This document shows positions 22,501 to 33,977 of a stretch of 64,000 nucleotides of DNA, in pieces (the first letter of the stretch is position 1; every line of letters begins with the position of its first letter). The stretch lies in the NCBI GenBank assembly GCA_003614735.1, contig KZ992429.1, forward strand, positions 27,170 to 91,169, written 5' to 3'. The DNA comes from Thamnocephalis sphaerospora (Eukaryota; Zoopagomycota; Zoopagomycetes; Zoopagales; Sigmoideomycetaceae). The notes under the pieces were generated by a model that worked only from the letters and a program-made list of their open reading frames with translations, was not told where the DNA came from and searched no databases. The position numbers and the translations under genes were made by a program.

Positions 22501-24177
22501 GCTCACTCAAAAAGCACTTACCGCAGTAGCCTGTTTAAATTCCATCTGAGAAATCGTAAAGAGCGAATTCACTGCCAGGTCTACCGCCAATTCTAGCGGT
22601 ATGGCGGCCACATCGACTGTAAACGAGTAGCACACAGGATTCCGCCGATAGCCGGAAAGGATGAGCAATAGATTAGCTGCGCCCGTCAGCCCAACGGAAT
22701 AGCACTTACATGCCGGGCCGGCACTCGCCTGTTCTGCGGCTAGCGCCGCGTTGGCGGCTGAATGAAAGCGCCGTGCAAATCAGTCATCCAGACACTATGC
22801 TGCCCACTTTCTCTGCGACGCCAGTAGCTATGTCACAACACATACCTGCTTCACGTTGTTGCAAACGTGCCTGTCGACTCTGATAATGCGCCATCTCCTG
22901 CTCAAAGCCCATTACCTTTAGAGCTGCGATAGCATCGGCAGCTCGCTCGGCATCGCCGCCCACGCTCCTGTACGCGCAAGGAATGGAGTACGCAGGCATG
23001 GAGAAAGTGCGTTTATTAGTAAACGTAGAGGCCAGGTATCGACGGCGTTCGCATGTGTAACCAGCCCAGACAACGCACTTGAACAGACCCATCAGCATCA
23101 CTTTTAGGTTCTTTCCATAGTATCGCCGGCGTTGCCCCGACCATTGCTGTGGCGGTGAGACGTAATATCCAAGAAGCGTCGTTGCCACTGATGCTGAGTG
23201 GGCGGGGCGTCGACGCACCAGCATACCAAGTATGCTCACGATTGCTGACGCCGTATTGCTAACAAGAGAATGCAATGTCAGCGCCAGTGACGAGAAAGCG
23301 GCGCTGCGGCATCGTCATTGCGACCTGAGACTTACGCAGATGTGACCGGTATCCAGCAGAGTAGCGTGCTTAAAATAGCCGCCCCCTCCTGCTCCAGTTC
23401 CTCGCGATGCAGGAATGGATGTCGTGTCGACGTAGGACAAATGTCAAGCGAAATGTCATTCGCCTGACAGGTGCTCAAGATTAGCTGTAGCCACGCGTGT
23501 GCAAGTATTCCTCAGTCCCACCTTGGTCGCTCCGGTATTTCCGGAAGGTCCTGACGGCGAAAATATCATAGCCAGCATGCCGAGAAACTTTGCCGACTGA
23601 ATGCGCAGCATATCACTGAACGTGGTAGCTGCCACTTCAATAGCGTCATTCTTCAGCCGCATAACCGCGTCCCAAAGCGCCGCATCGGCATCTCCGACAC
23701 AACTGGCGCATACACGCGCCGTTAGCGCCGTCATCTGGCTTCATCGTACCAATTGACGCGTCCTTACCATTGCCAGAAGACCACGGGCACAATACGCGTG
23801 GCAAGACGGATGGCTTGATCTGCCACCAAGTGCTCAGGGTCGCGCAAAAGCGACCTGGTTATTTCACACAACGAAAGTAGTGTAGTGCCTGGCGCGACAG
23901 TCTGGTGTCAGTGTGCGCCGTCGCGGCCCACAAACAACCGCGTCTCCTCAGCCCGCTTACCAAGATTACGCGATGCCGCGACAAGCACGTCCGCGCAGCT
24001 TAGCGCCCAGGCGCGTATTCTGCCATCGTTGTCTGTGGCAAGCGGTAGCAAATTGGGCAGGAGATGGCGACCGAGCTCTGGCTCTGTGCGCGTTCGAGCC
24101 CTGATCTCCCGAAGCGCCTCTTCCAGACCTACACCTGGGCCAAAGCCCAGCGCAGACGTAAAGGCCTCCTCGGACAT
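19510..24177 (-). CDS. Symplekin/Pta1-type scaffold of the mRNA 3'-end machinery
   Basis: Large multi-exon gene. The N-terminal region ([11 protein letters not shown]..., then [20 protein letters not shown]) and the segment around [20 protein letters not shown], followed by [17 protein letters not shown], match the HEAT-repeat domain of symplekin/Pta1. Later exons carry the basic/Arg motif [20 protein letters not shown], a conserved symplekin block, then helical repeats ([36 protein letters not shown]). The C-terminus ends in a low-complexity tail. Symplekin bridges CPSF and CstF for cleavage and polyadenylation in the nucleus. Start at 24177 is the first ATG of the first good exon. I did not verify every internal splice site, so exon edges are approximate. 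It converges with methylmalonyl-CoA mutase, 136 bases away. Confidence 0.85.
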
Positions 24178-24341
24178 GTGGCTGTCTAGACGATGCGCTC
24201 AAGGCGCGTAGATGCAGGGTTGGCGTAAACGAGAGTAGCGCTGCAACGGCAGGCGTTTCCGTCAACAGGCGGGAAAAGCAGGCAGATGTGAGAAAGGAAA
24301 GGAACGCGGTCATCACCACCAATTCATAACATCAACCTTTA

Positions 24342-25463
24342 CTACACTACGACACGAAGTACAGCAAGATACAGGACCACACAGGAACGCCGCGCGCCAT
24401 CGGCCTCTTGCCCATCGGAGGCATCGGCATCTTGCAGCACGCGCCATACATTGAACGTTTGCAGCAGATGCTCTAGCAGGCAAGCATGCACAAGATCCGA
24501 ACGCAGCTCCTGCGCAAGTACCACCAGCGTAGTCTCACCAGCAAGTGTTGCTAGTGTATTCACAAACGCAGGTACAATGTGCTCATTGTAAGCACAGTCG
24601 CTCGCGATTATATAGTCCCATCGGAGATTCTTGGTCGCTGCATCATCGTGGTCTGCAGCATCATCGTTGCTTACTGGCAGATAGTGGGCCAGCGGCTCAC
24701 CCCACATTAGCTCGGTTACACATACGCTCCCCATCACAGCAGCTGCTTTTGCCGGTCCCTGTCGCGGCGGTGGATTTCTTGCCAGGTCACCTCGTCGACG
24801 GCGTGCTTTGGTGTGTACAGTCGGCGTAGACGACTCCAGATGCGTCACCTGCCATTCAGACACGCTGTCATGCAGAGGCAGCCCGTTTTCCTGTACATTC
24901 TTACGTATCAATGGCAGAAGCGTTTCCTGGTCGGTCAGGCACACATGCGCACCAAGTTGCGCGCAGGCCACGCCGCCAACACCGCAACCGCTGCCAAGTT
25001 CGATGCAGCGCCGACCTTGTAGTGGGAGTGCGTGTGCCGCATGCTGTGCTAGAAAGCGAGCTAGACAAATACTAGAGTCCCATACTACTGAACCGGTGGT
25101 GCCGCGTGCCCCAAGTAAACCTCGGTTCTGGTGAAAAGAAAGTTGATGAACACGCCGCTGCGCGATATCTACGGCAGCACCAGTGTCAGCACTCTAGGAC
25201 GCTCCAACAACGGCGGCAGACTCGTCGCCAAAGGCTGGCGTACCGTTTATCTCCAGCTCTAGTATGGCAGCTTTTTGGTTCACGTCGCGATTGTGCTCCC
25301 AACCTGCGCCAGACCTTTCGGTAAACAGTAGAAACACCTCCTCGTCACAGTCCAGGACTGGCAGGCAGGAAATCTCGCTGATTGCTCGCAATGCTGCTGC
25401 ATTCAAGCCTGCTTGTGGCTGTGCGTCGCCTGTGGCTGCATTCTCTGTCGCGGATTCATACAT
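24342..25463 (-). CDS. METTL21-like SAM-dependent protein methyltransferase
   Basis: Two exons, 25463-25244 and 25168-24342, give 348 residues. The second exon carries TTGSVVWDSSICLARFL, the SAM-binding motif CIELGSGCGVGG, CLTDQETLLPLIRKNV (acidic ribose contact) and WDYIIASDCAYNEHIVPAFV, with the post-II D-C-A-Y signature of the METTL21/EFM seven-beta-strand lysine methyltransferases. The substrate is probably a protein lysine; which protein cannot be told from the sequence. The first exon (FLLFTERSGAGWEHNR...) gives an N-terminal extension. An in-frame TAG near 25197 is removed by the 75-nt intron 25169-25243, which has a CTGAC branch point, and the frame then continues correctly. A ~60-residue insertion before AVMGSVCVTELMWG is Arg/Pro-rich. 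Confidence 0.85.
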
Positions 25464-25578
25464 TCTTGTGGTGGCGAATTTGCAAAGCAGAAAGGTGCAC
25501 TTGGCGGCACTGTCAACGGTCTTTAATTCTCAAACACTGGCGCAATCACATTCACGAAAGCTCCGCCACAACAGCTGC

Positions 25579-28500
25579 CTAAATGAAGAGCTCCACTGGC
25601 ATCAGATTTTCGGCAGAAAAGTATGCGGCGCTGAGATTCTCCTTGACCAGGAACTGGTTGGGGAATTCCACTGCAAGAAAAAATAATTAGTTTACGCCTG
25701 CCCGCATATCAACGTAGAAACACCTACCGATATGGCCGCGCACTTGACCAAGCACCTCTTCAACCTTTTCTCGCGACATTTCCGGGTCGGCGACATGGCC
25801 ACGCAGCACCTCTGTTGTCTTGGGCACGAACGCCGCGTATTCCTCCATCGTCGTAACTAACGCAACATGTTAGCATACTGCAGTGCTGTTCGCGCATCAT
25901 GCATCGCGGCCTACGTACCAGTGTCATCGGGCACCTGAACCATGCAAGGCGACAGAAAGGCCCAGCAGTACATTAGCGATGTTGTCGTCAACGTCGCCGC
26001 AGCCAATACTACTCACACAATGAAACACCTCGCGGAAGCACTGAGTGTTGCGAGCAGCCGTGCCGTTAAAGACGTCCGAAAACTTTTCGCTCAGCGGATC
26101 CACGAGTGCTTGCGCTGTCTCATCCATCTCATTGAAGAGGCACCCATCCACGCCCGACTGTTCCAGCATCTCTGCCAAGGTGCCGGGCGTGTATGTTGGC
26201 GTTGGGAAGTGCTTCAACAGGCGCATGTCCGTCTCCGGGAGCAGACCACAGTGCTCACGCATGAGCTGCATGCGTAGTGTATGCGCAAATTTGCCCGCCT
26301 TCCACTGCAACACGGCATAGAACGCGTCAGCGACAAGATCGCTAGTCGCAGCACAAGCACTCAAGTACGGAATTACCTCTTGGCCAGCCATGCGGGTTTC
26401 GACCACATCAGTGTCCTCAACAATAACGCAAATCTCCGAGTCGCGGTTGCCCTCCATCGATCGGTCATTGATGTTGGCTAAAACGCAGCAGCAACTCATC
26501 TTAGCCGGATGATCGTTTGTGCTCACGCGTATGTGCGCACAAACCTGAACCACAGATAACCACTTGGTCATCCACAATCATCAGCTTCGTATGAATGTAC
26601 GTAAGCTCGGTCACATATTGCCATCCTGCGGCAATCTGCTTGTCTGCCACCTTGACCGCGTTGGCCAACAGCTGATCGGTAGTCGGCATAGCGTTACCGC
26701 TGGGTGTCTTGTCGTTCTCGTTACTCTGGCCTGTCAGCATGTCCGCACTAATATTATCCGGAATCGGTGCAGCAATCTCCAGTGCATTGGTCGCCGTGGA
26801 CACGTTTTCGGTCGCAGGTATCAATGACACGCTTTCACCATCATCGCTATTGGCCAGTGTACCGTCATGTTCCAACGGCTCCACCACAGTGGTAAGTGCT
26901 GGGTCACTCAATGTTGCCGTAGAAGGCCCACCGTGCACCTCCATCGTTGCCGCGGGCACTCCTGCTTGTGCTCGACTTTCGCGCAGCGCATCATCCACGC
27001 TGGGATCATAGTTAGGCACGACATTTGGCCTGGCTGCGTGAATCACGTCGTAATTGCGCAGACCATAGAACGTAATGTAGTCCTCAGGGCGAAGACCCGC
27101 CGCCTGAAGACGAGCATAGATCGAGTCTTCTCCGCGAGCAATACTGATAAACTGATAGTTCATCACCATTCTGTCCGTAATGCGTGCCCGTTAGCCGCTG
27201 CCTACACGTTATGCCAAGATGTGTAGCTTTTCGCTATACTCACCGCAGCGTACTCGCGTCCTTGGAGTCCACCTCAGCCTCAAAAGCCGGCATCAGCGGC
27301 ATCAACACAACAACACGGAACGGCGTGCCATCCTGTGCAGCACGCAGAATACGATTGACTAGCGCTCGGCCAATGTTGTTCTTGATCGTAAAGTCTGGAT
27401 CATCCTTTGTAGACGTCACTGTTTTTACAATAAACGAGTCAGCAAGTAATGGCAGGAAACAACATAAATTACCTACCAAAGAACTGGTTCTCAATGTAGA
27501 TAAAATGCTGTGCCTTGCTGATCACCTCAAGATACGCGTTCTGGATCGACCGCTAAAATGTGCAGCAGGTGAGACACTGTTGCATAGTCGACGGGTAACC
27601 TCACCCCCACACATGTGCACTTGCCTCGTGCTCGACACCGCTGCTCCACGGAGCACTGCTACGGATCACCTGGATGCTGCAGGTGCCGCGTGAGACCTGC
27701 TCATCACGCGTGCTAACAAACTCGCCAGATGGCATCAAAAAGGGAATTTGCTCCTTGACCATGCCCTTGTCGAGCTTGATAAAGTTCCAGCGCTCCACAA
27801 AATGACGCGCCACATCTCGCGCAGCTTGACCAACAACACAAAGCGATACATCGTGCCACGGCATCCGTGGCACATAACGCCGGTCTACTAGACGGAGTTC
27901 AGGCCTGTCGACTGAAATGGCGCGTTGTGTTCAGCGCCTGGTACACCCTTGAATGCCCACACCATCGTCGACTGGCTGCTCGCCATGTCGCCTACCTCGG
28001 GAAAAGTCCTTTACACGCGGATTGCTGTAATCCTGACCTGGCCAGTACTCATCGTTGATGACATCGTAGTTTGGATCAAAGTCGGCCAGACGGTGCCCAT
28101 GCGTGTCGTAGCGGCTAGTTGGCCCTATCAGTCACTGCAGACCAATAAAAGCAACGTCACTGTGCATGATTCACATACCCAAAGCACATGTCCAAACCGC
28201 CCACAAATGCAACTTGGCTGTCGACAATGACCATTTTCTACGCAACATAGGTATCATCATAGGTACATCAATATGAATCGCACCTTTGCCATCCTCCACG
28301 TGCCAAACAAAACAAACCTCATGATGCTGTGGCAGAGGCAAGCAATGTTAGAAATACTGGATCGGCCAACATAAGCGCAACGACGAACAATGCCAGGGGG
28401 CACCTACCGCCCACAGGAATGTGGCACCAGCACCATGGTCTGGATGCCGCTGAACCCTGATATTCGGATGCAGATTCTTCAGCGTTGTCTTGGTGTAGGC

Positions 28501-30279
28501 CGAATTGATGGTCAAGGCAAGCGACACTTCCTTGTACACGACCACATACACCTGCACGCCTTCTTCAGCCTTTTTCACCAGGAGGCGGTCGAGGCGATAC
28601 TGCGTATTGGTTGCTGGCGGCCGTTTCAAATACTATTCGTTGCACACATCGCCCATCATGTTAACATGCAGCACACAACACACATCTTGGCTGCAGCACG
28701 TACCAGTTCAGGGCTCACCCACCATCCTTCAATGTAGATGGTTTCGGTGGCCTGCTCAAGCGCATCCGCCACAGCAGCAAAATAATCGTGTCCATCCACA
28801 AACCAGGTTGCCTGAGAGCGTGTGCGAATCGGAGCAAACGAGCCAAAGCGATAGCGATGGACGAAGCGCGTCTGCTTGCGCTGCATCTGTGCAGACATCA
28901 GCCACTCGTGCATGACACGCTTGTCGCCGCCGCGAATCTTTAGCTTGCGGCCTTGGTTGGAAAAGATTAGAACGTGCCGCCTTAGCGGGTTCTTGGAGTT
29001 ATCTTCCTTGTACTCGATCTTGTAGCTTGGGTCGCAAAGCAGCAAGTCTCGCGGAACACGATCCGAGGTCGTGTCGGTCACACCAACGTATCTGCGCACA
29101 TCGTCAAACCGACGACACGTCGTTACGAATATAATGCAATCTAGATGTGCAGCATGTTTGCGGCAAGAAAAGGATACGAGTCGCGGATGACCACCCAGCG
29201 CTTTCTCCAATGACGCTTCAGCCAAAACTTGGCGCCCTTGCCTTCATGGTACACGTCCAGATAGCCTTCCTTGCCTTTCCAGCCCTGGTCGGGCGCAATC
29301 GACAGTGCGCTGATTTCCAGAAACTCGGCCATCTCATAGGTGACCTCCATCTTCAGTGTCCGCATGATTGTGAGCAGATAGTCCTCAAACGCTTGGCGGC
29401 GCTTGGCAGCAATCTCTGCCGCCTTGCCCTGGTCTGTGAGATGCATCCGGCTAAGTGCGTAGTCCATGTTGCTTGGGAACGACGGCATCGAGCTCAGCCG
29501 ACCCTGAAGATATTTTGCCGTGAGCGCCGAGTGCAGCTTGACAAAATCAAACATCTTCCTGTAGATGACCCATTTCAGCGGGCCATATTTGAGCTCAATG
29601 CGGAATATGGTGTCTTTTCTGCCGCTTGGCTTCTGGCGATGGAGGCGACCTTCCGCTACCAAATCGGGTTGCATATCCCGCTCTGCCTCCAGAGGAATGG
29701 AAAGCTCACCCTCCATCAGCTCAGACTCTGGCCTGGAGTCGGTAATGCCAAGCTACGTGTCCGCAACGTCTAGCATCAGCATTTGGGCGCAGATCATGCT
29801 ACAAAAGGTAGGCGCTTACCTGAAGGAAACTGTAGATGATGGTCGGCTATTGTCCACCGACCAGCAGAAAGGCACCGTAATTTGTTAGCGTGGATCTGAA
29901 AAATCTTCCACAGGCCATCACCTACCGGCTTGTGGCCGTGACTGTCCCGCTTCAGCCAGAATGCCGGTGCGGAGATGGCGGCGCTCGTGATGGCAAACGT
30001 GCCTCCCTCTTCTTCAACGAACTTTAGCCGGTTCTCATCGGCCTTTGCCATAATCTGAGGAACGACCGCAGCGTGCGCAGCGCGACGAAGGCGGTCAATT
30101 GCAAGACTGCCGCTGCTGGCTGCCGAAGAGCGCTTGTCGCCGTCTAGCTGCATATCGTTATTGGTACCGTCGGTCGTCGTTGACGCAGCGGCAGCAGCCA
30201 CAGCGGCCGCTGTAGTTGCGCTGTCGTTGCTAGACGCTAGCGATCTTTCCGCCGGCTTGGACGGCATAGCATGCTTCAT
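25579..30279 (-). CDS. PLD1: Phospholipase D with PX, PH and two HKD motifs
   Basis: Hydrolyses phosphatidylcholine to phosphatidic acid; fungal homologues (Spo14) act in membrane traffic and sporulation. Order seen: low-complexity Ala/Thr-rich N-terminus; PX domain ([20 protein letters not shown]); PH domain ([20 protein letters not shown], then [10 protein letters not shown]); first HKD motif, spliced as HHEKMVIVD with [12 protein letters not shown] after it; second [21 protein letters not shown], then [20 protein letters not shown]. The C-terminus NLMPVELFI ends at 25579. Both catalytic His-Lys-Asp sets are intact. A ~100-residue Ser/Thr-rich insert precedes the second HKD. The start is uncertain: 30279 is the first in-frame ATG of the long N-terminal exon, but that frame stays open upstream and a short upstream exon (ATG at 30412) is possible. 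Confidence 0.9.
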
Positions 30280-30813
30280 CACAATGCGCGCAAAGCCTCC
30301 GCGCGCTGGCGGTCCTGCTGGTGCAGCTTCTGTTGCTGCCCAGGGCGGCACCCGCTCAACATGAGTCAAAGCCGCACGTCTACGCAATAGCAGCCCGTTG
30401 CCTACCTGACATGGTGCTGATGTTGCTGTTGGCGTCACTGCTATAGGGTTGACAGTCGCGTTCACAAAGAACAGCGACTTGAATGTTTAACAAATTCAAG
30501 CGAGCGGTCTGCGGACAATTCGGTGCGAAAGAGGAAGGAAAAGGTAGGTGACTGTGCGTGTAAATGCAAAAGAGAGGCACTGGCAAGAGCAGTGTTCCTG
30601 GCTGCTTGGCAGCGTAAAAGTGGACGGTAACGGACGAACGCGTGGCCGAGTAGCCCAACTGAGCCGCCTCAGGCTGCATTCACCTCGAATAGCCGGACAC
30701 AGATGACGTACTGCCACAGCACATTGAGCGGTGTGACTGTAACCAGTAACTGTCGTCTATCCTTCTTTGACGACCTCGTTTACCCTCAAGCCATTCAAGT
30801 CTACCATTGCAGT
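30280..30813. other. Divergent promoter of PLD and DCAF11
   Basis: About 530 bases between the first in-frame ATG of phospholipase D (-) and the proposed DCAF11 start (+). The right part (30510-30700) is purine/pyrimidine-mixed with no coding exon I can support; the left part may include a short 5' exon of phospholipase D. Confidence 0.4.
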
Positions 30814-32777
30814 ATGAACAGCACCAGCGCTACCGCACCCTTTGCACAGGGCGGCGATTTCGGAGAGCGCCACCATAGCTGTTCGTGTGGGAGATGCGTT
30901 GGCTCGTCGGCAACGAAGTCACGCTGCGTGCACCGCAGCCTGTTGCATCGGCTCCAAGCGCGCGAGATACAGCCCAACCGACGCCTGGCCAGCTGGGCCA
31001 TCAAGGAAAGGATAGCAGAAAAGGTAATGCCCAGCGTCGCCTCAGACGCAGACGGCAATCTGCTCACGCGTCATGCTGCCGTAGTTTGTGCCAAACAGCG
31101 AAGGCGCTGTGACGCAGACCTTTGAAGACCGCGTCTACTCGGGCCAATTTTCTGAGGATGGGTGGGTCTGTGCTGCTGCCGATGGCAAGCTGCAGCGCTC
31201 GGGCCGCTAACCGTGCAGCTACGCTTAGCACGCTATTCTACGCCTGCACACAGGATTTTGTCGTCCACCTGTTCGATGCTAGCGATCCGCTGAACTTTCG
31301 TCCGGTCAACAAGCTTCATGCAGGCATTGGTAGGTCTCTAGCTGGATGTAACACCTGCAGAGCATGCATTTCTTAGCACTGGAACCTATAGGTCGCTGGA
31401 CCATCACCGACGTTGCACTGAGTCACGACAAGCGCAATATTATTTACTCGTCCATCACTCCATACGTGCATCTGGCACGTGTACACGACAACGACGACGA
31501 TCAGGTGCTACTCGACTTTTCTTCGCAAATAGACGATCAGTTTGGGGTAGGCATTCAGTGCTGGCGCAGGACTCGGTGGCAATGACTTATGCACGCCAGC
31601 ACAGATCTGGTCGCTGCGCTTTTCCGGCGATGGCCGAGAAATTGTAGCTGGCACCAGCGACGCAACCATCCGCGGCAAGTATCAGCCGCCAGCGGCGGCA
31701 ATACGTATTTACTGACCGTTCGGCAGTGTACGACATCGAGACGCAGCGTCTTATTCTACGTCAGACCGGTCACAAAGATGAGGTGAACGCCGTTTGCTAT
31801 GCCGATGCGCACGCATCGCACATTCTCTACAGCGGCAGCGATGACACTCTCATCAACGTGTGGTAAGTGCAGCCAAGCTAGATACATGACACGAATCGCT
31901 AATCCAGCCATGGCACACGAATACGCTAGGGATCGGAGAGTAATGTGTAGTTCTAAAAGCGACCCGGTCGGTGTGTTTCCCGGCCATCTGGAAGGCATCA
32001 CGTTTGTCTCTAGCAAAGGTGACGGACGCTACTGCCTGTCGAATGGAAAAGACCAAGCAATGAAGCTTTGGGACATTCGGTACGCGAAAGCAGGGGTATT
32101 GCATGCTTATCGGCATGCTTATAATGTCTGAGACGCTTTTGGTGGATTTAGCATGATGATGTCGTTCTCAAAGCTGTGCGAGTTGCCACGCGTCGACTTT
32201 CGAAGTGACTGGGACTACAGGTAGGTGTGCAGCTATGGTATACGCACACTCGTCGGTTTTATTGACATGGCATACTGCTCTACTGCGCTAGCTTTATGGA
32301 ATATCCTATGAGGACTGCGATTTCACATCCTAACGACTGCTCGGTGCAGACCTACAAGGGCCATAGAGTTTTGCGCACACTCATTCGCTGCTACTTTTCG
32401 CCAGCATTTTCCACGGAACAACGGTAGGATGGGCCGTGCTTGGTGCTTGCAATCAAAACCACCCACTATCAAAGGCTGACCCACCTGTTCTGACAATTTC
32501 TCTGGCCAGTTATGTGTATAGCGGCTCCGAGGACGGTCGCATACATGTGTACAATCTAGATGGATCCGTCCGGCAGATTCTAAACGTTCGCCCTGCTTTG
32601 GGACTCCCTCCGTCAATTCCTGCCCGCTCGCGCAGACACCAGTATCTGGACGACGGTAGGGGCTATGCCGTCGTACGCGATGTCAGTTGGCATCCGCATC
32701 TTCCTGTGATTGCCAGCACGACCTGGCGCGGTCGCAACGGAACAAACGGCAGTATAGTTGTGCACACTTATGCATAG
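30814..32777 (+). CDS. DCAF11: DCAF11-like WD40 protein (CUL4 substrate receptor)
   Basis: WD40 beta-propeller protein, multi-exon. Conserved DCAF11 elements, in order after splicing: FVPNSEG and VYSGQFSEDA (31090-31170), YACTQDFVVHLFD, WTITDVALSHDKRNIIYSS, LRFSGDGREIVAGTSDATIR, GHKDEVNAVCYADAHASHIL with YSGSDDTLINVW, GHLEGITFVSSKGDGRYCLS with NGKDQAMKLWDIR, a WDYR block, then GHRVLRTLIRCYFSP, YVYSGSEDGRIHVYNLDG and VRDVSWHPHLPVIAS near the C-terminus. The WDxR signature supports binding to DDB1-CUL4, so a role in substrate choice for ubiquitylation is likely (family knowledge). The start at 30814 is the ATG nearest the first good exon; an earlier in-frame ATG lies at 30703. Confidence 0.88.
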
Positions 32778-33381
32778 CCGCAATTATGCAATGTCATCGA
32801 GCGCGCTGCCTGCTCTCTAAAGCTTGTGTGCTTCTTAATGCACTGCCACCCTGTTCATTGACCACTCACCGACTATTCTTATGTCATACTCTGACCTCGG
32901 ACTACATAGGACACCAGATTTCAAGACCACGCTAATCATGCTGCAGGGCAGGCAGACACACCATGCTTGATAGCCGAATATTTGTTCCTCGTCTGCCCAA
33001 GTCTTTCGCCGACTGATTGTACCAGCATATCGCAACTCAGATGCTCAAGTAAAGCATAGATTGCGCATATTCTTACGGCTTGTCGTTGGTATTGGAGCGA
33101 TCGAGAGAGCGTCACATACACACACGTCTCGACTAGCACAGATACAGCATAGTATGCTGATACTGGCTCGTGGATGCGCTGTACTTGTGCTAGCCTAGGC
33201 GAGCCGACACTAGCGTAAATAGGCAATCGTATTTGCCATACTGGCGTAATCAAAAGGCGCAAGTCACCAGATGTGTGCAGTGTTGGTCGATAACAAGTGT
33301 CAAGCTGCTTTGTTTATGTGGCAAGACTCTTCCCTTCAACCACTTTGTCCGCATCGTTCCCACCCAAACGACAGACCGCAA
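32778..33381. other. Intergenic region between DCAF11 and URM1
   Basis: About 600 bases between two plus-strand genes. I see no recognisable coding exon, RNA gene or repeat; open frames are short and unlike any family. It should hold the DCAF11 3' UTR and URM1 promoter. Confidence 0.5.
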
Positions 33382-33830
33382 ATGAATGTACAGCTCGAAT
33401 TCAGGCAGGTGTTCTGCAGTTGCTGGCCGAGTAAAGCACGCATCACCTGACACGGGTTGGCTGCGCCGGGTAGTGGCGGCATGGAGCTGCTGTTTGATCA
33501 GCAGCATACCGTCAAGGTGCAATTGCCGGCAAAAGAGGGTAACTTTAGCATTCGTGAGCTGCTTCCGTGGATTCGAGACAAGCTATTGCGCGAAAGGCCG
33601 GAGCTATTTATGCAAGGCGATACGGTGTAGGTGCACTGGTCTTTTTGGCGCGGAAGCATCGTATACAAGCTAACACCACTGCTGCACCCTCTCCTCACCT
33701 CGACACCATCAGGCGCCCCGGCGTTCTGGTGTTGATCAACGATGTGGACTGGGAGCTGGAGGGAGAGCTGGAATATCAGATTGCCGAAGGCGATCGTATC
33801 ACCTTCATTTCGACGCTTCACGGGGGTTAG
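33382..33830 (+). CDS. URM1: URM1 ubiquitin-related modifier
   Basis: Sulfur carrier for 2-thiolation of wobble uridine in cytosolic tRNAs and a protein modifier. Exons 33382-33404, 33474-33626 and 33713-33830 join in frame to 97 residues, the family length. Seen: [16 protein letters not shown] start, [20 protein letters not shown], the [20 protein letters not shown] core and the C-terminal ISTLHGG, ending in the Gly-Gly that is thiocarboxylated by the E1-like Uba4. The first exon is only 23 bases and is joined through a GC-AG intron (33405-33473, 5' site GCAGGT). A GT-only gene finder would instead start at the internal ATG 33481 and lose the first beta-strand. Confidence 0.96.
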
Positions 33831-33977
33831 CACACCGCATAAACACGTTACCAGATGCAGTACACCTGATGGTAAATTGTAGGAGGAATGATATACAAAA
33901 GAACGAACATGCAGCGCGCCAGTCCGTCGATATTCGTTCCTGTGCACATTTCATTCGAGTTTTCACTGTGGTAATCC

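Noticed and set aside
33481-33481. Internal ATG as the URM1 start
   Set aside because: The upstream 23-base exon restores the conserved URM1 N-terminus, which this start would lose.
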